Below, piece after piece: positions 23,211 through 27,775 of a stretch of 27,775 bases of DNA. The DNA lies in IMG/VR virus record IMGVR_UViG_3300025120_013088, positions 1 to 27,775 of that record; one strand, 5' to 3'. This DNA is from a virus. The notes under the pieces were generated by a model that saw only the letters and a program-made list of their open reading frames with translations, searched no databases and had not been told where the DNA came from. The first letter of the stretch is position 1. Each line of letters starts with the position of its first letter. A program made the position numbers and the translations under genes.

Positions 23211-23534
23211 ATGTCTATCAAATCGCTGACCACTTCTACCGAGTCTGCCCAGAATGTTTCTGGTGCTGTCGGTTCTGAGCTGTTCAACAAGAACACCATG
23301 ACCACTGCCGGTGTATGCATCGGACTTGGTACTGGTGTTGCTTCACTTGCTCTCGTTTCAGCTGCTCTGCCTATGCAAATGGCTACCTTCACTGGCCTTT
23401 CCGCTGGTCTCCTATACATGGGTGACCGTCAGGATAAGGGCATTGGTCTTAACCCATTTGCTGGCAAAGATGCTCCCTCTACTGACTCTGCCAAGACTGC
23501 TAAGTCTGCAGACGTAGTAGTAGTAGCTGCTTGA
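23211..23534 (+). CDS. Small protein with two glycine-rich membrane segments
   Basis: The product has 107 residues. Residues about 31-50 (TAGVCIGLGTGVASLALVSA) and 56-70 (MATFTGLSAGLLYMG) look like two membrane helices. The flanks are polar, and the C-terminus is Lys/Asp/Ala-rich. The leader is a divergent version of the conserved type (CTGTGTTCAATTTCAC). Codon use looks richer in C-ending codons than in the structural block, suggesting high expression. Function is unknown. Confidence 0.6.
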   Translation: MSIKSLTTSTESAQNVSGAVGSELFNKNTMTTAGVCIGLGTGVASLALVSAALPMQMATFTGLSAGLLYMGDRQDKGIGLNPFAGKDAPSTDSAKTAKSADVVVVAA

Positions 23535-23541
23535 TCACTCT

Positions 23542-23565
23542 CCCCCCTTTTCAGGGGGGTTTTTT
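23542..23565 (+). terminator. Terminator hairpin 5
   Basis: CCCCCC, loop TTTTCA, GGGGGG, then TTTTTTC: a textbook intrinsic terminator. Confidence 0.8.
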
Positions 23566-23595
23566 CATTGTGCCTTTAACTTCAGTTACACAATG
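23566..23595 (+). promoter_or_regulatory. Start-codon hairpin CATTGTG...CACAATG
   Basis: Perfect 7-bp arms (23566-23572 and 23589-23595) around a 16-nt loop. The right arm ends in the start codon of the next gene. The left arm begins directly after the terminator U-tract. Confidence 0.6.
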
Positions 23596-23877
23596 ACAAA
23601 TCTCGCAATCGTTAGTAAGTCCACCAAGCACGGCATTAGCGTGTGGCGCTTCATTCAAACCGAGGACGGCAAGTTCTTTGCCTTCGGTGGATGTACGCCT
23701 GCTTGTAAGGAGTTCACCTCCTTGGACGAGCTACGTACTTGCTATAAGAACTGGATTTCTTACGGCTATCAACCAGGACTAGTTCCTGCGAAAGCTAAGA
23801 AGTCCACTCCCCTATCTGATCCTTGGGCATCTCAGTTACCTGTATCTATGCAGAAAGAACTGGAGTGCCTCAAGTGA
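23593..23877 (+). CDS. Small hypothetical protein
   Basis: The product has 94 residues and starts MTNLAIVSKSTKHGISVWRF. The segment FFAFGGCTPACKEFTSLDEL has two cysteines, and a helix (about 40-54) follows. It is a mixed alpha/beta small protein with no recognised family. The start codon lies in the perfect inverted repeat at 23566-23595. There is no Shine-Dalgarno sequence. Confidence 0.6.
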   Translation: MTNLAIVSKSTKHGISVWRFIQTEDGKFFAFGGCTPACKEFTSLDELRTCYKNWISYGYQPGLVPAKAKKSTPLSDPWASQLPVSMQKELECLK

Positions 23878-23885
23878 TCTCCCTA

Positions 23886-23908
23886 CCCCGTTTTCACGGG
23901 GTTTTTTT
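23886..23908 (+). terminator. Terminator hairpin 6
   Basis: CCCCGT, loop TTTC, ACGGGG, then TTTTTTTC. Confidence 0.8.
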
Positions 23909-23936
23909 CATTGTGTTCTTTATTAAATTCACAATG
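23909..23936 (+). promoter_or_regulatory. Start-codon hairpin CATTGTG...CACAATG
   Basis: The same 7-bp arms as at 23566-23595 (here 23909-23915 and 23930-23936), with a 14-nt loop holding TTCTTT. The right arm ends in the start codon at 23934. Confidence 0.6.
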
Positions 23937-24116
23937 ACTATTAATCCCTACATCTCACAGATCTGCGAGCAGACTGGTGCTTCCGAACGTGAGGTTATCA
24001 CTTCGATGATGCCCTCGTTATGTGTTCGGACCTACCCATGCGTTATCCATGGTCGTCGGTTCGAAACTCACGATGACTATATGAATGAGATACATGAGTA
24101 CCTTTCAGGACTCTAA
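23934..24116 (+). CDS. Small hypothetical protein
   Basis: The product has 60 residues. The first half looks like a small helical bundle (YISQICEQTGASEREVITSM), the second half is short strands and a helix (THDDYMNEIHEYL). The first half could be a helix-turn-helix-like unit, but this is weak. The start is fixed by the leader hairpin at 23909; longer readings run through the terminator. Confidence 0.55.
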   Translation: MTINPYISQICEQTGASEREVITSMMPSLCVRTYPCVIHGRRFETHDDYMNEIHEYLSGL

Positions 24117-24122
24117 CTTCCT

Positions 24123-24142
24123 CCCCGCTGTCGCGGGGTTTA
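24123..24142 (+). terminator. Terminator hairpin 7
   Basis: CCCCGC, loop TGTC, GCGGGG, then TTTACC. Confidence 0.65.
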
Positions 24143-24170
24143 CCTCACTGTGTTCTCATACATTCACACT

Positions 24171-24299
24171 ATGTTCACCATTGAATTCGTTAAGCCTTAT
24201 ACCCAAGGTGTTACTCAGCAATCCTTCCGTTCACGCAGTGAAGCGGAGAACATGATTGCTTTCTACGCCACATGTGGTGTACGTGCTCACTTTGTATAA
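24171..24299 (+). CDS. Very small MFTI-family protein
   Basis: The product has 42 residues: a first strand MFTIEFVKPY, a helix around SRSEAENMIAFYATCG, and a final strand RAHFV. It shares the MFT(V/I)-x-(L/F) start and the strand-helix-strand plan with 22968. It follows terminator 7 and the leader CACTGTGTTCTCATACATTCACACT. The regular spacing is the main support for such a short gene. Confidence 0.55.
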   Translation: MFTIEFVKPYTQGVTQQSFRSRSEAENMIAFYATCGVRAHFV

Positions 24300-24307
24300 C
24301 TGCTTAT

Positions 24308-24328
24308 CCCCGCTGTCGCGGGGTTTTC
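24308..24328 (+). terminator. Terminator hairpin 8
   Basis: CCCCGC, loop TGTC, GCGGGG, then TTTTC. Confidence 0.7.
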
Positions 24329-24329
24329 T

Positions 24330-24370
24330 CATACATGTCCTTCGCTTTCTTAAGCACATGTTCATGTATG
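24330..24370 (+). promoter_or_regulatory. Start-region inverted repeat CATACATG...CATGTATG
   Basis: Perfect 8-bp arms at 24330-24337 and 24363-24370. The right arm covers the in-frame ATG at 24364. The arms differ in sequence from the CATTGTG type but have the same placement. Confidence 0.5.
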
Positions 24371-24540
24371 AACTCGTTGAAGAGAACCCCCAGTGGGGCC
24401 TTGGGTCACTTATTGGTGTCTCCGAGTATTCAAATCGTGAATCTAATCAACTCGATTGTTCCTATTACCAGGAGTATCTTTTAAAGAACTCCGGGGTACC
24501 CGATAGGATCCAAACGGTTGATGTCTATCGCGCTGTCTGA
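24358..24540 (+). CDS. Small hypothetical protein
   Basis: The product has 60 residues from the ATG at 24358 (MFMYELVEENPQWGLGSLIG), or 58 from the ATG at 24364. It is acidic with no membrane segment. The start resembles the MFTV group. The longer upstream reading runs through the terminator. Function is unknown. Confidence 0.55.
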   Translation: MFMYELVEENPQWGLGSLIGVSEYSNRESNQLDCSYYQEYLLKNSGVPDRIQTVDVYRAV

Positions 24541-24549
24541 GATCCCCTA

Positions 24550-24573
24550 CCCTCGCTATCGCGGGGGTTTTTT
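24550..24573 (+). terminator. Terminator hairpin 9
   Basis: CCCTCGC, loop TATC, GCGGGGG (with one G-U pair), then TTTTTTA. Confidence 0.75.
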
Positions 24574-24581
24574 ATTGTTTC

Positions 24582-24587
24582 TACAAT
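24582..24587 (+). promoter_or_regulatory. Candidate -10 element TACAAT (followed by AG) for the metalloprotease
   Basis: TTTCTACAATAGGAATAC, directly after terminator 9 and 25 nt before the GTG at 24613. It is the only site of this type in the small-gene block and links this gene to the regulation of the structural genes. Confidence 0.5.
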
Positions 24588-24612
24588 AGGAATACTATAT
24601 ACATTGTTGACT

Positions 24613-25320
24613 GTGAAAATATCACCCCGCGTAGCTAAAGTACTTGAGTACGCAACAATGTTAGACCCTGTACGTGCATACGCAGGTGTCGAACTTGGTG
24701 GTACTACTCCTAACAAACGTAGTGCCAAGCGTGCTCTTACTCGCCTTGACAAAGGCATGGACAAACAGGTTGACGCTATGAAAGCTGGCGCATCTGTACC
24801 TGTTAATTATGTACAACATGTACCACCTGGTGATACTCGTTTGCAAACCTCTGTAGCGGCTGCTGCAGATCCTTTGACATACATGAGTAGCTCACCTGCT
24901 GGTGCTGATCCCACTATTCACTTCAACCCCCACTCTGACCGTGCCTACCTTGCCCACGAAATGGGGCATCTGGCCTCTCAACAGTCTGACGTCGGTCAAC
25001 TTATTGCTGCTCTTAGGGCTAATCCAAAGCTTGCTACGGCCCTCGGTGCTGCAATGTTTGCCGCCCCTGCTGTTGCTTCTGCGGTAGAGGTTGGTGACGA
25101 TGACCTCGACACCTCCATCGCCCTCGCCGCCCTGGCCTCTGCCCCCACGCTTGCTGACGAAGCTCTCGCCACCCGTCAGGGCTTAGCCATCATGGATAAG
25201 GCAGGTATGCGGGCTACTCTCGGCCAACGTGGCAAATTGGCTGGTGGCCTTATGTCTTACTTAGCTGCCCCCATCCTTGCTGCATCCCTTGGTAATGCTG
25301 TCGGCAACCAATTGGACTAA
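24613..25320 (+). CDS. HExxH zinc metalloprotease-like protein with hydrophobic segments
   Basis: This 235-residue protein carries the zinc-binding motif HEMGH in AYLAHEMGHLASQQ at about 112-125, with the two histidines as ligands and the glutamate as catalytic base. A possible third ligand is the Glu of LADEALATRQGLAIM near residue 183, placed as in M48-like gluzincins. Hydrophobic stretches lie at about 141-159 (TALGAAMFAAPAVASA) and near the C-terminus (GGLMSYLAAPILAASLGNAV). The start is not clear: a TTG at 24604 is in frame, but GTG 24613 fits the promoter spacing. The carrier of a TACAAT-type promoter among small genes, it may act late, for example in virion maturation or on host membrane proteins. 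Exact family not certain. Confidence 0.7.
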   Translation: MKISPRVAKVLEYATMLDPVRAYAGVELGGTTPNKRSAKRALTRLDKGMDKQVDAMKAGASVPVNYVQHVPPGDTRLQTSVAAAADPLTYMSSSPAGADPTIHFNPHSDRAYLAHEMGHLASQQSDVGQLIAALRANPKLATALGAAMFAAPAVASAVEVGDDDLDTSIALAALASAPTLADEALATRQGLAIMDKAGMRATLGQRGKLAGGLMSYLAAPILAASLGNAVGNQLD

Positions 25321-25353
25321 TGTTGGCACATTAAGCAATAATTAAGACCTCTT

Positions 25354-25369
25354 GCCGTCTGTCAACGGC
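25354..25369 (+). terminator. Hairpin 10 (weak terminator)
   Basis: GCCGT, loop CTGTCA, ACGGC, then a poor T-tract (TTCCATCTT). It keeps the conserved TGTC loop core. Confidence 0.5.
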
Positions 25370-25399
25370 TTCCATCTTCCGTGTCCTTAACACTGAAGA

Positions 25400-25519
25400 A
25401 TGATCCTTCTAATCTTCACGTTCCTCACTGTAGCTTTCAACTTTGAAGCTCCTCAGGGTGGAATCGTATTGCTCCCCTTCCTAGCTGATAAGCGGGAGTT
25501 ATCCATACTTGTTTTATAA
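25400..25519 (+). CDS. Very small hydrophobic protein
   Basis: The product has 39 residues (MILLIFTFLTVAFNFEAPQG, then a second hydrophobic part). The N-terminus could be a membrane helix or signal anchor. It is preceded by hairpin 10 and a leader GTGTCCTTAACACTGAAGA, which matches the conserved type. It is too short for a family assignment. Confidence 0.45.
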   Translation: MILLIFTFLTVAFNFEAPQGGIVLLPFLADKRELSILVL

Positions 25520-25524
25520 CTCCC

Positions 25525-25656
25525 ATGAAGCTATCTAAATTGCCTAAACTTTTGACTAAAGCTCAGAACTGTAGCTCTCGTAAAGAAGCTCAAAAGATTC
25601 TCAAGAAGGCATCCAAACTTACCTCTAAAAAGACCACTACTCTATTAACTAAATGA
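25525..25656 (+). CDS. Small basic protein
   Basis: The product has 43 residues and is very Lys- and Ser/Thr-rich (KLPKLLTKAQNCSSRKEAQK). It could bind nucleic acid. Its stop overlaps the next start as ATGA. It has no hairpin or leader of its own; it follows 25400-25519 by 5 nt, so these genes seem to form a mini-operon. Confidence 0.45.
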   Translation: MKLSKLPKLLTKAQNCSSRKEAQKILKKASKLTSKKTTTLLTK

Positions 25657-25778
25657 TTACTTGGACCAACTCTTCCATCATCCTCGCTGTCGTAGGAATG
25701 ATTGGACTATTCAGCACTCTGACCGTCCTCACGTATTCCTTTAAACGGAATCGTAACTACAACGGTAGGTATCAATAA
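25653..25778 (+). CDS. Small single-span membrane protein
   Basis: The product has 41 residues with one transmembrane helix (SIILAVVGMIGLFSTLTVLT at about 8-27) and a basic, Asn-rich cytoplasmic tail (FKRNRNYNGRYQ). The ATGA overlap with 25525-25656 supports it as a coupled gene. The topology resembles small holin-like or host-membrane modifying proteins, but nothing specific can be said. Confidence 0.5.
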   Translation: MITWTNSSIILAVVGMIGLFSTLTVLTYSFKRNRNYNGRYQ

Positions 25779-25798
25779 TCCTCACACTGTGGGTAACC

Positions 25799-25888
25799 AT
25801 GAATACATTCGATAAGTTCACTGTGTCAGTAATCGTACTCCTCCTAGGCGTACTGTGTGTAACCGTCAAAATGACTACGCCGATTTAA
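25799..25888 (+). CDS. Very small single-span membrane protein
   Basis: The product has 29 residues, with a hydrophobic core VSVIVLLLGVLCVTV. It is the last of four tiny genes in a row. Support is limited to the open frame, hydrophobic pattern and spacing. Confidence 0.35.
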   Translation: MNTFDKFTVSVIVLLLGVLCVTVKMTTPI

Positions 25889-25909
25889 TATCCTTACTCT
25901 GTACGGACA

Positions 25910-25929
25910 TACTGTCAATTATTGCAGTA
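25910..25929. promoter_or_regulatory. Dyad TACTG-t-CAAT-t-ATTG-CAGTA
   Basis: Nine paired positions around a central T, with one unpaired T. It lies upstream of 26002-26250, in the largest gap of the small-gene block. It looks like an operator or a hairpin; a second small hairpin (CCGAC, loop TAC, GTCGG) follows at 25934-25946. Confidence 0.4.
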
Positions 25930-25981
25930 TTATCCGACTACGTCGGGCACCCTATTTTTCATAAAGTAGGGGGGTCGGTTA

Positions 25982-25989
25982 TATAAATA
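25982..25989 (+). promoter_or_regulatory. TATAAATA element with nearby AGGAGG
   Basis: TATAAATA at 25982-25989 lies 12 nt before the ATG at 26002; AGGAGG at 25993-25998 has only 3 nt spacing to the ATG. This gene alone in the block has a good Shine-Dalgarno sequence. Confidence 0.35.
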
Positions 25990-26001
25990 AGCAGGAGGCA
26001 T

Positions 26002-26250
26002 ATGTACTCATTATTCGACACATTTGATCTAATCTCACGGCCCTCTGTATATGTCATTAGTGACTCACAGTTGGCCGCCTATAAACAATCGCAGACTAAG
26101 GCTGAGATTGCTGAATTGAATAAGCTCATTGACGGTCATAACCAAGCAATTGAGCGTCTTACAGAAACCCGTGATCTGTTACAAGCAGATCTACAGAAAC
26201 TAGAACCTTCATCTACCACTACTACTACTAAGAACAATGTCAAAGACTAA
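26002..26250 (+). CDS. Small coiled-coil protein
   Basis: The product has 82 residues. The N-terminus is hydrophobic and aromatic (MYSLFDTFDLISRPSVYVIS); residues about 28-68 form a coiled coil (KAEIAELNKLIDGHNQAIER, LTETRDLLQADLQKLE); the tail is Ser/Thr/Asn-rich. The start is well supported by AGGAGG. It overlaps the next gene by 14 nt. The family is not recognised. Confidence 0.6.
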   Translation: MYSLFDTFDLISRPSVYVISDSQLAAYKQSQTKAEIAELNKLIDGHNQAIERLTETRDLLQADLQKLEPSSTTTTTKNNVKD

Positions 26251-26365
26251 ATCTACTAACTCTCTACTCTCAACTACCTCTGGCCGTAAAACTACTAAAC
26301 AAGGCCAAGGTAAGAACAGCCGTCCTAAAGGCAATCGTAAAATGATGCGAGGACAGGGTAAGTAA
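26237..26365 (+). CDS. Small basic protein
   Basis: The product has 42 residues, rich in Lys, Arg, Gly and Gln (TSGRKTTKQGQGKNSRPKGN). It starts inside the end of 26002-26250, in another frame, and ends just before terminator 11. A nucleic-acid-binding role is possible from charge alone. No Shine-Dalgarno sequence is obvious. Confidence 0.45.
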   Translation: MSKTKSTNSLLSTTSGRKTTKQGQGKNSRPKGNRKMMRGQGK

Positions 26366-26372
26366 ACCTAAT

Positions 26373-26394
26373 ACCGGGCTGTCACCCGGTTTTA
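26373..26394 (+). terminator. Terminator hairpin 11
   Basis: ACCGGG, loop CTGTCA, CCCGGT, then TTTA. Confidence 0.65.
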
Positions 26395-26420
26395 TAACTA
26401 ATGTCCTTTGACTTACATAA

Positions 26421-26531
26421 ATGACACCAGTTGAAATCCGCGCAGCTCATCGTATGCAAGCAGCAATACTGCGGCAGAAACGTGAGCAGCACCGTGATCA
26501 AACACAGAATCTGTATAAAGCAGAAGCATGA
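26421..26531 (+). CDS. Very small helical protein
   Basis: The product has 36 residues, probably one amphipathic helix (EIRAAHRMQAAILRQKREQH). It sits between terminators 11 and 12, after the leader AATGTCCTTTGACTTACATAA. The cassette arrangement supports it as a gene. Confidence 0.5.
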   Translation: MTPVEIRAAHRMQAAILRQKREQHRDQTQNLYKAEA

Positions 26532-26537
26532 TCAATC

Positions 26538-26560
26538 GCCACCTGTCGGTGGCTTTTTTT
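26538..26560 (+). terminator. Terminator hairpin 12
   Basis: GCCACC, loop TGTC, GGTGGC, then TTTTTTTA. Confidence 0.8.
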
Positions 26561-26572
26561 ATCAATGTCCTT

Positions 26573-26587
26573 TGGAATAATTCCATG
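26573..26587 (+). promoter_or_regulatory. Start-codon inverted repeat TGGAA-TAA-TTCCA
   Basis: A 5-bp hairpin whose right arm shares its last base with the ATG at 26585. It follows the leader AATGTCCTTT. Confidence 0.4.
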
Positions 26588-26824
26588 ACTATCATCAGCA
26601 CTAAGCCTCAACAGAATATTGATACTGTTGATGGCTCTTTTGTACCAGCTGATGTACAACTCAAGTCATTCCCTCCCCTTGATGACACAATCGTGTTCAT
26701 CAAAGAGATTGATTGGGCTGAGGTTGGCCAACGATGCCGTGGTGGCATCAATAATGTTGGCCTTGTCGTAGCCGTATGTGGCGAGAAGCTATACACCTTT
26801 GGTGAGTTTCTAGCCAAGGTTTGA
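26585..26824 (+). CDS. Small hypothetical protein
   Basis: The product has 79 residues. A C-terminal part (DDTIVFIKEIDWAEVGQRCR, then VGLVVAVCGEKLYTFGEFL) looks like a small alpha/beta domain. The start was chosen after the leader; the longer reading (from 26528) includes the terminator. Function is unknown. Confidence 0.6.
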   Translation: MTIISTKPQQNIDTVDGSFVPADVQLKSFPPLDDTIVFIKEIDWAEVGQRCRGGINNVGLVVAVCGEKLYTFGEFLAKV

Positions 26825-26831
26825 ACACAAT

Positions 26832-26856
26832 CCCCGCTTGTCTGCGGGGTTTTTTT
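26832..26856 (+). terminator. Terminator hairpin 13
   Basis: CCCCGC, loop TTGTCT, GCGGGG, then TTTTTTTC. Confidence 0.8.
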
Positions 26857-26880
26857 CTCGTGTTCTTCAACATCTCGTCT

Positions 26881-27090
26881 ATGAGCATCACTTACGACTT
26901 CACCATTGTTGCCGATGCAATCCCTGGTATCTCGTTAGTGTTAGCTCAGAATGAAGATGCCTTCAGCTACCTCTACGAGGAAATGGATATGACTATTCTT
27001 CAGAATGGTTGTTCTCCACTTGATACAGATAAAGTCGGTGACTTTATTAACGACGCTGAGTGGGCACATATGGCCTGCAGCTACGTCTGA
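26881..27090 (+). CDS. Small acidic hypothetical protein
   Basis: The product has 69 residues and is acidic. The start reads MSITYDFTIVADAIPGISLV, then a helix-rich region (NEDAFSYLYEEMDMTI) and DKVGDFINDAEWAHM. The start was set by the leader TCGTGTTCTTCAACATCTCGTCT; longer readings cross the terminator. Function is unknown. Confidence 0.6.
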   Translation: MSITYDFTIVADAIPGISLVLAQNEDAFSYLYEEMDMTILQNGCSPLDTDKVGDFINDAEWAHMACSYV

Positions 27091-27113
27091 GTTAACTCTA
27101 TATCTCACATCAC

Positions 27114-27138
27114 AAGCCGCTTGATCGCGGCTTTCTTT
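27114..27138 (+). terminator. Terminator hairpin 14
   Basis: AAGCCGC, loop TTGATC, GCGGCTT, then TCTTTTT. Confidence 0.75.
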
Positions 27139-27161
27139 TTATGTACTCTTTGAATGATTAC

Positions 27162-27680
27162 ATGAACGCTATTGCTTCAACTCACTACGTAGGAATACAC
27201 CGTAAGTCTCCATCTAAACAACGCATCGTACATGCGTTTGATTTAGACGACACTATTACTATCAAGCCACCTAAATTTAACAACGTAGGCATGACCAAAG
27301 ACGAGTTCTTTGATGCCTCAAGGTCATTTAAACCAGATGACCGTGTTGTTGATCTTTTACGGATGATGCATCAGTGGGGTGATTCCATCGCTATATGCAC
27401 TGCCCGTCCATCGGACAGGCTCACTGAATCCTATAACTGGCTTCGCAAGTGGTCCATTCCATTCGATTGCATACTTGTGTCCACTGGTGTGGACAACAGC
27501 GGTAATACCAAGCAGCACATGCTTCAGTATTTACGCAAGCAATATCGTATGGTTGGTACCCTTATTGATGACAGTCCTTACAACATTGAAGGTGCACGCC
27601 TTCAAAGGATCAAGCGGATCCATGTTCTCAAGAATTGTGCCTACTGGGACTCTCATCCCGAAGTTGTAACCAAGATCTAA
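27162..27680 (+). CDS. HAD-superfamily phosphatase / nucleotidase-like protein
   Basis: The product has 172 residues from the ATG at 27162; an in-frame ATG at 27141 adds seven. I prefer 27162 because 27141 falls in the stretch that aligns with the conserved leader (ATGTACTCTTTGAATGATTAC). HAD motif I is FDLDDTIT near residue 26-33 (nucleophile Asp and acid/base Asp two residues on), motif II is CTARPSDRL near 87-95, and the late acidic motif is LIDDSPYNI near 145. The fold is that of polynucleotide 3'-phosphatases and 5'(3')-nucleotidases. The substrate cannot be told from sequence; nucleotide or DNA end metabolism is likely. Confidence 0.8.
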   Translation: MNAIASTHYVGIHRKSPSKQRIVHAFDLDDTITIKPPKFNNVGMTKDEFFDASRSFKPDDRVVDLLRMMHQWGDSIAICTARPSDRLTESYNWLRKWSIPFDCILVSTGVDNSGNTKQHMLQYLRKQYRMVGTLIDDSPYNIEGARLQRIKRIHVLKNCAYWDSHPEVVTKI

Positions 27681-27688
27681 TCTCTATC

Positions 27689-27775
27689 ATGCTTAAACTA
27701 CTTATTCAACAGCATTCTGCTCCACGAACTCGTTTCACTGTCAAGTTTAACGGTAAACATCTTGCCTTCAATACG
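27689..27775 (+). CDS. Partial gene, runs off the window
   Basis: An ATG at 27689 opens a frame that stays open for 29 codons to the end of the window (MLKLLIQQHSAPRTRFTVKF and on). It follows the phosphatase gene by 8 nt with no terminator between, so the two are probably co-transcribed. No family can be given. Confidence 0.45.
   Translation, partial: MLKLLIQQHSAPRTRFTVKFNGKHLAFNT

Noticed and set aside
23177-23419. Minus-strand 80-codon open frame opposite the 107-residue membrane protein
   Set aside because: It crosses terminator-side sequence, has an Arg/Pro/Thr-rich composition typical of antisense readings, and has no start signals.
22449-27138. CRISPR-like array, because short palindromic units recur through the region
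   Set aside because: Spacing is irregular, the stems differ in sequence, and the intervals are open reading frames; these are terminator hairpins between genes.

Overview
The window is a phage genome segment, almost certainly from a double-stranded DNA tailed phage of a cyanobacterium. The phage assignment rests on a large terminase (8466-10004, minus) with ATPase and nuclease motifs, a portal-like gene (3735-5993, minus) followed by a scaffold-like gene, a virion lysozyme and a protein ending in a peptidase S74 chaperone domain. The cyanobacterial link rests on a complete RpoD-like group 2 sigma factor (1345-2286, minus) that resembles those of marine picocyanobacteria, and on the general lack of Shine-Dalgarno sequences. 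The capsid and tail-tube genes are not in the window. No tRNA, CRISPR array, integrase or insertion sequence was seen.

Layout. (1) 5-631, plus: a structural protein that meets the next gene tail to tail. (2) 628-21613, minus: one long, tightly packed virion and packaging block, with many TAATG, TGATG or ATGA junctions. It is read from right to left through a run of large, mostly unrecognised virion proteins, several with glycine-zipper segments, an 11-residue-repeat protein, a probable small terminase, the large terminase, three paralogous virion proteins, portal, scaffold, two small proteins, the sigma factor and one more protein. The lysozyme gene (12384-13298) is the only gene of the block on the opposite strand. 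(3) 21614-22448: a non-coding, repeat- and palindrome-rich divergent region, a candidate replication origin or control region. (4) 22449-27775, plus: about twenty small genes. Most are separated by a strong hairpin terminator and a short conserved leader (core TGTTCTTT or TGTCCTTT) that runs into the start codon. This block also holds an HExxH metalloprotease and a HAD-family phosphatase.

How the parts may work together (inference). A -10-like element, TA(C/T)AATA, lies about 25 nt before the start of about ten genes in the structural block and before the metalloprotease, but not before the small genes. The phage sigma factor is an obvious candidate reader. The small-gene block seems to use a different logic: a terminator hairpin, a fixed leader and start codons that in several cases are paired into an inverted repeat.

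The three most notable observations are the repeated hairpin-leader-small-ORF cassette, the roughly 490-nt overlap in which the portal C-terminus and scaffold N-terminus are read in different frames, and the host-type sigma factor together with the recurring -10 motif.
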